This document shows, in pieces, positions 48,660 to 59,226 of a stretch of 64,000 bases of DNA. Where the stretch lies: NCBI GenBank assembly GCA_037501455.1, contig CM074865.1:18050501-18114500 (forward strand). Reading direction: 5' to 3'. Both the position numbers and the translations under genes were made by a program. Below the pieces are notes generated by a model, which was not told the origin of the DNA, did not search any database, and was given only the letters and a program-made list of their open reading frames with translations. Each line of letters begins with the position of its first letter. Position 1 is the first letter of the stretch. The stretch is from Lantana camara. Its lineage: Eukaryota > Streptophyta > Magnoliopsida > Lamiales > Verbenaceae.

Positions 48660-49089
48660 GTACGTACATTGAAGTGATTGTGCGGCAGAATGTTCAAGCG
48701 GAATACCGAACACGTAAAGGGTCCGTTGCGGTTAATGTTTTAGGTGTTTGCAATCCCCAGATGAACTTCATCTATGTATTGTTTGGATGGGAAGGTCCCA
48801 CCTTTGACAGCCGTATTTTGCGAGATGTTGTAGCCAAGCCTAATGGACTACGGGTTTCACTAGGTTATTTCGTTCAGAGAAACCCATTTATTTTAGTTTA
48901 TTTGAATAATTCTTTATTGTTGTGCAAATGTAAAACATCTCTTAATTCAGTTTCTGCTTCTTATTTTACTCCGCATACAGATTATAAATCTCAATTTATC
49001 TTGTACTGCAGGACAGTATTAATTACCTCACTGATTGTGGTTATACGAATGCTGATGGATTTCTGACACCGTACTGTGGGACCCGTTAC

Positions 49090-50430
49090 TAGGGATGTAA
49101 ACGAAACGAGCCGAGCCGAGCCTTGGCATTTTTCTGCTGGTTTGGGCTCGGGCTCGTAGTCCAAACAGGCAGCTCGGGCTTGGCTCGTGAGCCAGCAAGG
49201 CTCCTAAATATTGGCTCGGGCTTAGCTCGTCCCTAGCTCGAGCTGGCTCGGCTCGGCTCGCGAGCCATCTAAAAAAGGGGGAAACTTGGCCTTTTGCTAT
49301 TCAATTCAAAAAATTATATCCACCTCTGCAGAAACATTAAAAATTTTGCATCCATCCACATTCCAAACATTCTGAAGTTTGCATCCATTCAAGTAACATC
49401 CATTCATTCTTAAATCCTAAACAGCTAAACCATCAACCAAAGCCAAACATAAGTACATAATAATCAAATGTCCAACAATTCTTAGCAGACACCTCACAAA
49501 TAACTAAATAGATTCAAAGTACATAGACTACATTGATAAAAACCATCATGCTGAATTTGAAAGCCTCCGGAAATCTTCATCAACCATCTTTGTATCAATT
49601 AACCATGCTCAAGAGAATGACTCCTCAATTCAAGAATTTGGTAACTTGATGATTACTGGCCCTCGTTCATCCTGAAAATTCATAGAGATCATTAATAACA
49701 TACTAACATTTAATTACAAATAAGAAATTTTGATAAGAAATTTCTTACTTCAAATTTATAAAGAACGTATCTCTGCCTGAAGTACAACAAAAAAGATTCA
49801 TAGAAGACATCCATAATCACAAATTAGCACCGAATATAATTAAGATAAAGAGTTTATATCCATAATCAAAGTTTAGCACCCAATATTATTAAGACATAAT
49901 AAGATATAAGCACAGCTGATTCGAGAAAATTAAGACATTTTCCTACAAAAAATCAATTACTCTTTCATAGTTAAATTTGATTATTTCCCAGAAATTTTTT
50001 GAAACCTACATCGCCACTAAGAATCTACAACCACCAAATCTCCAAATATAGAAGCCTAAAGACAAATCACAAAAGTGGAAATAAATGTCAAAATCCATCT
50101 AATTCAAATAAGAAGCAAACAAATTGGAAAATCATACCTTGAACTCTGGAGGTGGTGGCGGCTTGGTGGAGGGAGGCATGGCTACGGCTGGACTCTCAGA
50201 TCTGGAGGTGGTGGCGGCGTGGTGGAGGGAGGCAGGGCTGCGGCTGAACTCTCAAATCTGGAAGAGGTGGTGTCGTGGTGGAAGGAGGTGGCGCCGTGGA
50301 CGAGACGGCGAGACTTCGAGAGCCGAGATGGTGAGAGAGGAGAGGTGGTGGCGAAAAGAGAGGAGGAGGGGTTTCGCCGCTGGAAGTTGGATAGGGAAGG
50401 AGAAATGAATTAGGTCCATATGGTTTCTTC

Positions 50431-50479
<49 letters not shown>

Positions 50480-50629
50480 TTATAGATTGGCTCGCGAGCC
50501 TCGAGCTGTGAAATCTGTGGCTCGGGCTTGGGTTCGATCCCCCGCGAGCCGAGTCAAAACTCGGCTCGCCTTCTTCGAATCCAAGCGCGAGCTTTCTTCG
50601 AGCCAGCTCGCGTCTCGTTTACATCCCGA
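49090..50629. mobile_element. hAT-type non-autonomous element (1.54 kb) with perfect 8-bp TSD
   Basis: Ends TAGGGATGTAAACGAAACGA and ...CGTCTCGTTTACATCCCGA are inverted repeats. CCCGTTAC is duplicated at 49082-49089 and 50630-50637. Subterminal GGCTCG repeats occur at both ends, as in the MITE at 1692-2079. The interior has no transposase, a Gly/Arg-coding GC-rich patch at 50140-50400 and a (TA)n run at about 50437-50475. It interrupts the element B transposase. Confidence 0.9.
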
Positions 50630-51395
50630 CCCGTTACCATCTTAAGGAGTGGGGAAGTGGGGCATTGGCTCCACAAACACCGAAGGAGCTCTTCAATCTA
50701 TGGCACAGTCGAGCTCGCAACATGATAGAGCGGGTTTTTGTTTGCCAAATGGACCGTGGGCCATACTAAGAAGTCGATCTTTCTACCCTATCAAAATACA
50801 GAACTGGACTATTCTTGCATGTGCCATGCTCCATAATTTCATAAGGAACCAAATGGAAAGCCATCCCATCGAAGAGGAGGTCTTTCGCGACCCACCAGAA
50901 CTCCATTGGGACGACAGTGAATACATAGTGACTATCAAAGCAACACCTGCGTGGACAAATTTACGCGATACAATGGCTGCCCAAATGTTTCAGTCTAGGC
51001 ATGACTGAAGAGCACTTATTATCACCACTGTTCTTGGATAATGAATTATAGCTATATATTTATATGGCTTGGTGCTGATCAATTATGGGCTGATAATGTT
51101 TCAAGACTGTGTTTTCTATTTTATTTTTTGTTGGTGTTGATCGGTTACGACTTCAGAGTGTTTGTAGAATATGTTTTCTTTTTGGAGACTGTGTGATGTT
51201 ATGCAGTACTTTCTCTTTAATTTGTTGTGTAAGATGGCTTATTGAAGCAGTGTTACGTGCATGATTGAAAATTCTAGTATCTCAGATTACGATGGCTTCC
51301 AATATTGTTGTTGTTGTTGGTACATATTGTGGGTATATTGATTAAAATAGTTATGTTGAAAATCATAACTTTCTGTTTTGATTATTGTGTAGGAA

Positions 51396-52114
51396 ATGCA
51401 TCGCCCGTGCGAAACATCTTATGTGAGGACTGAAAAGGGTAAAGGTTTGGTTGTTCCTCGTCGCTTTTGAACTCGAAAGGAGGAGGAGACACTGCTGCAT
51501 TGTCTTGAGATACTGCGCGCTGAGGGTATGAAACTAGATGGGTCTTTAAGGGGAGGGTATGTCAACCGAGTTGAAAATCTAATGGTGGTCTAACCTATTC
51601 GGCAATGACCGTGCTACTGGTACCTTCAGCTGCGACATTGGTGATGCTATGGATGAATTGCAAGTCTCAAGTGGTAAGAAAACCACTGTCAATGATGGAA
51701 GTGAAACAAGCACAGAGGATGAGGATGATGCAACTTCAGATAATATCGGGAGCAATGGTTGTACTCAATCGAAGGCAAGTACGCCCTCTAAAAAACGCCA
51801 AAAATTGATTGATTCTCTGCAAATTAAGGAGCTTATGGGTGACCTGATGACTTCTACTCACAAGGCAATTGGTGAGGTCGCCAAATCACTTTTGCAGCCA
51901 GCTACTAATACCTCTCAGTCAATCCCAGATGACGAATGCAAAGAAAGCAGGGTTGTACCAAGAAATTGTTGTGTTGCCTAGTCTTTCACTCAATCAAGTG
52001 TTGTGGGCAACACGTCATCTTGCAAACAACCACAACGGCATGCTGGCCTTTCACGGCATTCCGTTCGAGGTTCGTGCAGGATTCATTATGTCCTTGTTGG
52101 GGGCATATAACTAG
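51396..52114 (+). pseudogene. Harbinger MYB/SANT transposase partner (element B), broken frame
   Basis: It starts MHRPCETSYVRTEKGKG after a GTAG acceptor. An in-frame TGA lies after VVPRRF, then KEEETLLHCLEILRAEGMKL with GYVNRVENLM follows in the MYB/SANT position. The middle (about 51649-51930) is acidic and Ser/Thr-rich with SKKRQKLIDSLQIKELMGDL. A frameshift near 51940 leads to LPSLSLNQVLWATRHLANN, FHGIPFEVRAGFIMSLLGAY and stop, the usual C-terminus of these partners. It lies 390 bp downstream of the transposase on the same strand. Confidence 0.8.
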
Positions 52115-52716
52115 TGAAGTTTTCCAGGTTTATTTGGGTTTGATTACCCTTTTTTTATCCTCCCAACTCTTCTAACAACAACAACCCTTTTGTTTTGTGC
52201 ACGCATTATAAAAATGATTATCTGTTCGGAAGGATGATATTATAGTAGTGTCTGAATATGTACTCTAGTCTTCCTAAACAACTCCAATAGTGTTTGGAAG
52301 GCTGACTGACTTTACAATCCAGTATTATGTATTTGAATCTACCTTGTGGAAAGGTACTGTAATTGAACCTTGTTATTTCTGTTTAGTTATGTTTCAAACT
52401 AGTAAGCCAGCAGTAAATGAACATTGTTGCTTTTTATTCTTTGCAGTTTACAATCTTCATTTTTTGTATATTTTTCAATTATGGACTTGGTAAAATTGCA
52501 ATGTGTAAGGTCTAAACACATTCTACTCAAATTGACATTTTTCATTTTCCATACAAAAACTCAGGATACTGAAGCTGGAGAAAAAAAATTGAAAGGAAAT
52601 AAAATCTACAAAATGTAAACATACATGAAACTAACCAGAATATCCATAAACATGGCTGGACCTTTTACTATCGAACCACATTTCGTATAAAACGGACTAC
52701 ATCAACTGCAGCTAAT

Positions 52717-53279
52717 TCATTTGTAATCTTCCTCATCTGAATCCGTGTAAACAGCTAGGTCAACATAACTACTTCTGGGTTCGTCGGGGAAGTTTGCCAT
52801 TTGCTTCTTCCGAACGCATTTCCCAATCAGCAAACCCTTCTTCGCGAAATGCAGAATCTTGTGAACTTTCCTACATGTGACTAAGGATGGTTAAGCTCAT
52901 ATCAACATGTATTACTACTCAAAAAAATGGAAACATCCATTCAAAATGCAAACCTTCTCTTTATGGCCTTTCATATAACACCAGATACGTGGACTTTGTT
53001 TTCCTCGCAGTCGAACCTAACTTCTGGGATATGGAAAAAGTCACAAAATACGATGTACCGGATGCGTGCACGCTTCATAATCTCTCGAATATGGAAGCGA
53101 CTTAGTTTTATGTGAAGTCTTATTTGAATATCCTTCCCAACAACTGCACAAGCTTTCAACGCTCGCGTGGTTGTAACATCGTGGCCTTCGACGTAGTTCC
53201 ACATGCCGATTACTACCATCCGCTCAAGACAACTTTGGGAAGGAAATGGCGTAGGTACATAAATGGAACTGCTGCTCAT
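52717..53279 (-). CDS. Myb/SANT-like protein, two exons, 148 aa (element B)
   Basis: The proposed CDS is complement(join(52717..52865, 52982..53279)). Exon 1 starts MSSSSIYVPTPF and has a domain core LSRFHIREIMKRARIRYIVF, then PEVRFDCEENKVHVS, the 'R....F.......V.FD...N.V.V' Myb/SANT-like signature. Exon 2 gives HFAKKGLLIGKCVRKKQ and an acidic end VDLAVYTDSDEEDYK. Donor G|GTGTTA and acceptor AAAG|TT are plausible but weak; a GTATCT donor is the alternative and would shift exon 2. No stop interrupts the frame. A Lys/Arg-rich patch may direct it to the nucleus. Function is unknown. Confidence 0.55.
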
Positions 53280-53608
53280 TTTTCTCAAAGAAACAAGTAA
53301 GAATATGTTCTTTACAACTTTTACATACAAATGGGTATGATAAGATTGTGTAAAAGAAGGTGATTTACATTAAATAGCGGACTTAAATACATATGGTTAG
53401 CCAGTGCACCTAATAAAGTTGATCACATTAATAATGCCTTGGACGTAGTAAAGTTGTTCAAACACAATTAAAATAAATAAGCTTAATCATCATTAAATCA
53501 TTACATGAGATACATTTTTCTTAACCTAGTGCAATTACAATGCAAATCATAATGGCAAAGATAACAACACTGCCAGCTAACACATATTTCTAACATCAAT
53601 CTAATTTA

Positions 53609-54212
53609 CTAATCAATATGCAAAGGTATACACTCCGGATTAACTTGATTTTCTTGAGGTTCGTCGGGAAGCAAAGTAGTACCACGTCTTCTGAATATAC
53701 AATGGACAACTTTGATTTTTGGGAAGCCGAAACGTCGGAATCTTCGTTGGTGTATTGTTTCCTGATTGATGGTAATGTACATATGTTAGTATACGCTATA
53801 CAATTAAAGGACATTACATATTAGTTAAGTTAAAGTCAATGCGAAAGTGATACCAATGGTTGGCACATATCCGAATAATATGTCGAGAACAAGAATGAAT
53901 TAGTTGTGGCGTCGAAATCGACCCCTGGTTGCTGTATATACTCCCAAAAGGATATATAGCGACCCGTAAAACAATAATTTCGTTCGTAATGACCTCAACC
54001 CCTACTAATCTTCCATATTCGGTGGAAATCGAATCCGCAATTTCATTACATATTTGTAAGAGATAATCTTGTTGCTCAACAGATTGAGTATGTGCACCGT
54101 TGTGTAGAAGTTCCAAAAATCTATCAAATTCTGAGATGGCGCGAGAAGACCGTGATGAACTTTGTACCCGATTTGCAATAAGATCGACGGAGTCAAGTTT
54201 GAATCCAGCCAT
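53609..54212 (-). pseudogene. Myb/SANT-like gene, two exons, frameshifted (element B)
   Basis: The exons are complement(join(53609..53761, 53854..54212)). Exon 1 starts MAGFKLDSVDLIANRVQSSS, contains EFDRFLELLHNGAHTQSV, and after a one-base shift near 53960 continues RYISFWEYIQQPGVDFDATT and NSFLFS. That last part is the conserved 'RY..F...L..PGV..D..TN.....' segment of Myb/SANT-like proteins. Donor G|GTATCA and acceptor TCAG join in phase to a basic exon 2 (RRFRRFGFPKIK) ending PLHID. Without the shift it would be intact, so a sequencing or assembly slip should be considered. Confidence 0.55.
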
Positions 54213-55106
54213 TGTAATTTATTTCATTCTAGTTTTTTCGTTTTAATATATATAATAATAATTAGGTTGGACATATATATAATAAATGATATGGGACTGA
54301 AGTATACTATGGAGGCTACTGAGACGCTGCAACATAGTAGTCGTTGGGTGCCTAAGGTCTGTCAACTTTAGTTGTAATCTATATCAAGCAAAAGATCTAG
54401 TTGGGGGCTCAAGCCATGAAGTGTGACAGTCAACAATATTCTTCAATGGCAGGGAACCTTTCACTTCCTATGTGCTTTTGGGTATATTTTATTCCCCATG
54501 ATGTTGTTCAATTGCACATGGGATTCGATGTGGTAGATTTCAAATGTACGAAAGAGTTTTAGATTTGATTGCAGACAACTGCTTTGGGGTGTCATGATAG
54601 TAATATTTAGAATTTTCTAAATTACAGTGTCGAGTGCAACGGACAAACACACTAATATTTACTATTTCAATTGAGCAGACCTAATATTAAGTGGGTCAGT
54701 TTAAGATAAATAGGGAAGTAACTAAACAAAATTAATAAGAAATTAACTTATTTCATTCAGTTTGTGTTCAAATATGTCCAAAATCCCGTAATTACTAAGT
54801 TAGGTTCAGCAATATCATGACCAAGGAAGTCCCATTTCATTTGGGAGTAGATAATCAACTGAATAAAACACAAACACACAACATAACATTCACGTAGAGG
54901 AAAGTTCTAACAAGTAGAACATTTTATTACAGAAGACCAAGTACATAAAAAGACAATGTCGGTAACCAACTACTCATGAGTTCACATTCAACTTTAGATA
55001 AACTAGAAACATTAAATACGATGCAAAATAAAACCACGTCTGTAGCAACGGTAGTCCTAAGCAAGTGGACTATGCTTTTATTTTTGCCACAACGATAGAG
55101 CTGATA

Positions 55107-55733
55107 TTACGGTGCAACGTGTCCAAAGTTGACTGGTGGTTCGAAAATTTGTACTAGAGAAGCAAAAGCAGGCTCCCCTCGCCCGTAATAAGCAAAGCAA
55201 TGCACGCTACCCTGTACCATTTGTGAAGATCCAGTCAGAAAGAATGCATTTACATTCAGAAACTATGCTCAAATGTTAAGGAAGGGAAATTTATGGGATG
55301 AGTTAAACGATAATCAATGCATGACATATTATGGAACATGTGCAAATGTATTAAACTTTATTGCAGGTTAACCTGAGCACGCAATCTCTCCCAATGTTCT
55401 TGAGGAACTTTAAGAACACCAGTGCTGACGTGGTAAACAACACCAGAAAAGGGTTAAAAGATGGCTGAAGTTATGGTAACGATGTCGTAGGATTTTTAGT
55501 CGCTTCATGTAATATCGGAATGAAAGGGAAACCTCAAACATGTCGTTCATCACAATCATGATCGGATCTACCACGCCGGCACGAAGGCCACGATCCATAC
55601 GGAAACCGCGTTGAGCTTCTAGACAGAGTAAGTGTATGTATGCCTCGTCTTGTTCACGTGTCCAGCGTCGGCTATTGAAAAATCTCTCAGGCCTAAACAT
55701 TGTGGCCTGTTCCTCAAAGGTAAACCTCGACAT
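55107..55733 (-). pseudogene. Myb/SANT-like gene, two exons, frameshifted (element B)
   Basis: The exons are complement(join(55107..55211, 55373..55733)). Exon 1 starts MSRFTFEEQATMFRPERFFN, with RRWTREQDEAYIHLLCLEAQ and YYMKRLKILRHRYHNFSHLL. A one-base shift near 55450 moves into STGVLKVPQEHWERLRAQ before a GTTAACC donor. Exon 2 reads GSVHCFAYYGRGEPAFASLV and ends NFGHVAP. The W..EQDEAYI start and 'HWERL...' plus 'YYGRGEP...L..IFE' order is the standard architecture of plant Myb/SANT-like transposon partners. It is otherwise well preserved. Confidence 0.65.
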
Positions 55734-55998
55734 TGTGTCAGGGGAAGGTTATGTAGTGAGTGAGGTTGGGAGAGTTTTTCTTTCAGAGCAATGTGGGTTA
55801 AAATAGATGGTTGGCAAGTTTATGTATGAAGGCTGGTATTTATAATAGGTGTTTGTCCTTGCATGCTTTTGGGGAGTACAGCTAGATTGGTTTAGTAATT
55901 TGTAAAAATTATAAAAATAATGAATGGTGCCTTGTATGACTCTTTAGTTCATCAAACTGGAAAGAAAAATCAATTTATGAAAATATTTTGCATGTAGA

Positions 55999-56866
55999 CT
56001 AACCAGATGGATCCGTCGACGTACGAGCACATGGGGAAGATGCAGCCGAGCAAGCATTTGAAGAGCTGCCAACTTCTGATGAGACATAGATAAACTTCGG
56101 CACCTGAGGTGGCAGCTGACGATGAGGACCAGCAATGCAGGATTCTACCCTAGAGACACTGCTATCGTCATCGACTGCGTTGTAAATTTAGGTAAGAATA
56201 CAACAATAAAAAAAATGCAATATCCAACAAAATTATTACACGAAAAATAAGAGAAACTACGAACTGATTATGAAAGTCTAAGGAAGAAACGTATCACTTT
56301 GAATAGTGACAATTTTGCGGCTTTTCCGCAGCTCATTTTGCAGCCCTTTTCCAAAAATGATGTCAAGCTCGTAGATGCTAGGTTCGGGTTTGTAGTAGTA
56401 TGCACCACAAAGCTTGTTTGTCTATGAAATACGAAAAAAAAATGAATATCAAATACATACACAACAATTACAAGAAAAAAGGGTTTACATGTAAAATATA
56501 AATAAATTTATAGTTAAGTTTTACCCAACAAACATAATCCCATGCTTCTCGTGACCCAGTGACATATTTAGTTGTAGGGTCGATCTGCACGTGGTCACAT
56601 TTGCTTAACCAACTCCATGCAACATACCTCTTGTGGAGAAATTGGAAGCGCTTGAAGCAGTAGTAGTAGTCAAAAACCATATGAAACTTGTTGTTCACAT
56701 ACTCAGTAGCATTAGTGATGGAGACATGGCTGTCCTCCGTTAGCTTCTCACCATTCTCGAACACCTCTGTTTGTAGAGCTTGAATGAAACGTATATCAAT
56801 TTCTTTGATCCAAGGGTCTGGGTAGAACTTCTCTGCTTGGTAGTTGAAATGGGTTCGGAAAGACAT
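55999..56866 (-). CDS. Myb/SANT-like protein, three exons, 213 aa (element B)
   Basis: The CDS is complement(join(55999..56174, 56298..56421, 56525..56866)), phase-consistent with no stop. Exon 1 (114 aa) has PWIKEIDIRFIQALQTEVFE (helix 1) and YYYCFKRFQFLHKRYVAWSW, then VQIDPTTKYVTGSREAWDYV, ending at a TGG|GTAAAA donor. Exon 2 gives NKLCGAYYYKPEPSIYELDI and IFGKG, the 'N..A..Y.Y.PEP..YELD.IFG' segment typical of the family. Exon 3 is acidic and Ser-rich (DDDSSVSRVES) and ends STDPSG. The exon structure parallels the 254-aa gene of element A, but sequence identity outside the domain is low, so they diverged long ago. Confidence 0.75.
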
Positions 56867-57738
56867 TTCGAAACTTATTTTAGCTTTTTAGAAGCAGGAA
56901 TTTATTAGGGGGTGAAATGGAAGAAACACCCTGCGTTCTTCTAACCACATAATTGAAAGTGGAGTTATCTTCCAATTGAAAGCTGAAGTCCTTAATATAG
57001 AAGAGTCTTAATACCAACAAGTATACAAAGACTTAATGACATGTCAGATCACAACCAACACTGTTAGTCTTAGAAAATACTTTCGGGTCTATATCTTAAT
57101 TGATCTCAGACAGGTGGTAGTTGGACATAAATACATATTATACAAACGTTGCACAACTACGTATTCAACTGCAGCAAATGTAATTTAAATTTAATGGGAG
57201 GGTGGCATGTCAAACCACTGTTTGACAAATAACCTACAATTTAGGCCCTACACAGCGTGATATTCAATTTTTATGTATACATTCAAATCTTTATAGAAGA
57301 CTGGATTTGTGGGGGTTAACATAGAAGGATGTATAAACGTATTTATGAAACAATAAATATGACTCTTCTGGGGCAGTTATTCACCATACTTGTCTAAATT
57401 TAAATCTTCACAAAAACCATGTTTTCAAGTAAATATCAGACTGGATTATTGGCAATATATTAGCAGGTACCACAGAAACACAAAAGTATATAAATGATAC
57501 TACAAAAAGTCAAATAAACTTTCAATTTCATCAGTTGTACATAACAAATATTCATGATAAAAGAAGGTTTCCATTCTGCGTAAGAGTTAGTTTAACGGGA
57601 ATACAGGAGCTCGCCAAAAGTCCCGCCATTGCTAAATTCCTAGTACATGTCATTAACAGACATGTTGCATTGACAAAATAGGACGCTAACCGCTAATACA
57701 ACAAATAAGTCACTAAAGTGTTAATATGGAACATACTT

Positions 57739-58204
57739 TCACATGTCACGAGACAAACCGTAGCCCAGCATAACACAAATCGTTAGAATGACAACCATTG
57801 CAAGTAAAACAAGTTGAGAGTGAGGAACATATATGCCACCTTGGTGAAGATAATCATTGGCGGGAGGGAATGGTGCAGGCCGTATTACCATTGGTTAAAG
57901 GATTACCAGTGGAGAATGACTCAACAAATTTGCTAGTTGCACTTTCCTATCTTGTAATTATGCCGCCGGAATCGTTAGGTGCACGCATGCAATTATAAAC
58001 TGCTCCAAAGGACTTTGACTCAGTTGGGTGTGGAGGCAGCCATGGGAGCCCATGATGAACACCCCACCATTGGAAGAAACCCTCATGGCGTTGATTCATC
58101 GGACAAATGTAGTAAAACCTGCCCGGATTCATGGTGGAATTTGATCTTCGTAGAAGCATCGATCCATGTCCCAACGGGCAGTGAGTGGGTTCGCGATCAT
58201 GCAT
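57739..58204 (-). pseudogene. GRF-type zinc finger gene with C-terminal membrane segment (element B), frame uncertain
   Basis: It starts MHDREPTHCPLGHGSMLLRR, then NPGRFYYICPMNQRHEGFFQ and WWG: a GRF-type finger in which the last Cys position of 'C.FF.W' reads His-Glu-Gly before FFQW. After the stop of this frame near 57947, another frame (about 57886-57739) gives PPANDYLHQGGIYVPHSQ, then a hydrophobic LVLLAMVVILTICVMLGYGL and SRDM stop. The same order (finger, linker, tail anchor) is seen at 27305-27745. Either a frameshift or a small unrecognised intron separates the halves. A 5' leader exon with donor GTTAAG|TAAGTG-like sequence lies near 58530. Confidence 0.6.
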
Positions 58205-58869
58205 CCCAATTGTTAATATAGACACAAACAAGATCAATTTATGGGAACTATTGGCCAAAATCCACCCAACAAACCCACCTTAACAATATATTAGATCAGG
58301 AAAACAAAAATGGAATATTCGATGTCAATATTTCTCAAGTAAAATACATCATTTTCGGTCAAATAAATATAAGAATTACTTTCAATTTTTCAGAATATGT
58401 GCCCACAATTCAACTATGAACTCCATTAAGTAGCCACATTTTACCTTCATGATTTCATTTTAGCACAATACAAATTAAAAAATATCATCAATCACCCTCT
58501 TAAGGTTAGCGGAAAACACCTACCACTTACTTAACCGACGGTAGAGGAGGGGAGGCAACAGATTGGCAGGTGCCTTCTTCAGATCGCTTCTGCGGGATCT
58601 TCAGCTAGGGATTCCAAATAGAATGGGGGAGATGAATAATTTAGCTCACGTACAGACCTATTTAGTTGCCTTTATGTTTAAGTGTATTTTGGTAAATGAA
58701 TGAAAAAGGGCTTAAAAAGTGTGTGATATCAAACAGAATATTAAAATTAGTTGATTTATGAAATGGGCTATCAAACAATAAATTAACTCGTGGATTGGTT
58801 GAGGTAATTGGACTTAAAAAGCCCAAATCAAATTAAACCCTGAAATGCAATCTCATGAATCAAACACTT

Positions 58870-59226
58870 CCTATATATATTAGATGTCATGTCGGTTGCC
58901 TATTAATTTATATAAAATTTTTGACGCGTGCTAAGTTATATAAAAATTTTATATATCATTGCATCGTGTCTCTATTCCATATCATTTTGCATCTGTAAAT
59001 CTTAGCCATAGTCGTTAACATGGTTCCTAGACTATCACTGGACTGGATGACAATTAATTATCTATATTATTATATTAAGTGTAAGGACAAATGTGTCAAT
59101 AAGAGTTGATTCAAATGGGGAAACTCTGAGAGATTAAAAAAAAAAAAACAATTAAATGATTCTTTCTCCAAAGCAAAACCCTTCAAGAATAAGGGTTAAT
59201 TAATGTAATCGTTATATTAAAAATAA
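58870..59226. other. Element boundary region with a SINE 3' fragment
   Basis: No gene is present. At about 59114-59150 the sequence GGGGAAACTCTGAGAGATTA followed by an A-run matches the 3' end of the SINE at 25279-25429; the head is missing, so it is a 5'-truncated or decayed copy. The rest is AT-rich. Confidence 0.65.

Larger units (their letters stand above)
44553..51008 (+). pseudogene. PIF/Harbinger DDE transposase (HARBI1-like), split by two insertions (element B)
   Basis: N-terminal pieces start at MESNLKFKLL (44553) and shift frame near 44735 into NLRMDRNAFCRLCYLLQHLG, ILAHHKKNRV and SGQTMSKYFRE. A short deletion precedes PVFLVKPTPVAST. After an intron, ECLGALDGT holds the first catalytic Asp and is cut by the solo LTR. 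It continues at 48660 with YIEVIV, KGSVAVNVLGVCN and GWEGPTFDSRILRD (second Asp). After another intron, YLTDCGYTNADGFLTPY is cut by the hAT element and resumes at 50638 with HLKEWG, then RARNMIERVF (catalytic Glu). A frameshift leads into WAILRSRSFYPIK, MLHNFIRNQME and the C-terminus. The residues are still recognisable, but at least two frameshifts and two insertions disable it. Confidence 0.9.
43531..58869 (+). mobile_element. Large multi-gene PIF/Harbinger element B (15.3 kb including nested insertions)
   Basis: The left terminus AAGTGTTTGATCCATAAGAT and, on the minus strand, the right terminus AAGTGTTTGATTCATGAGAT match at 18 of 20 positions. TGTTTGATA recurs subterminally (about 43576 on the left; about 58731 and 58765, minus strand, on the right). 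No clear 3-bp TSD is left. Contents in order are transposase (+), MYB/SANT partner (+), four Myb/SANT-like genes (-) and a GRF zinc finger gene (-). A solo LTR and a hAT element sit in the transposase. Removing them leaves about 10.3 kb. Gene order, read from the transposase, parallels element A. Confidence 0.68.
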
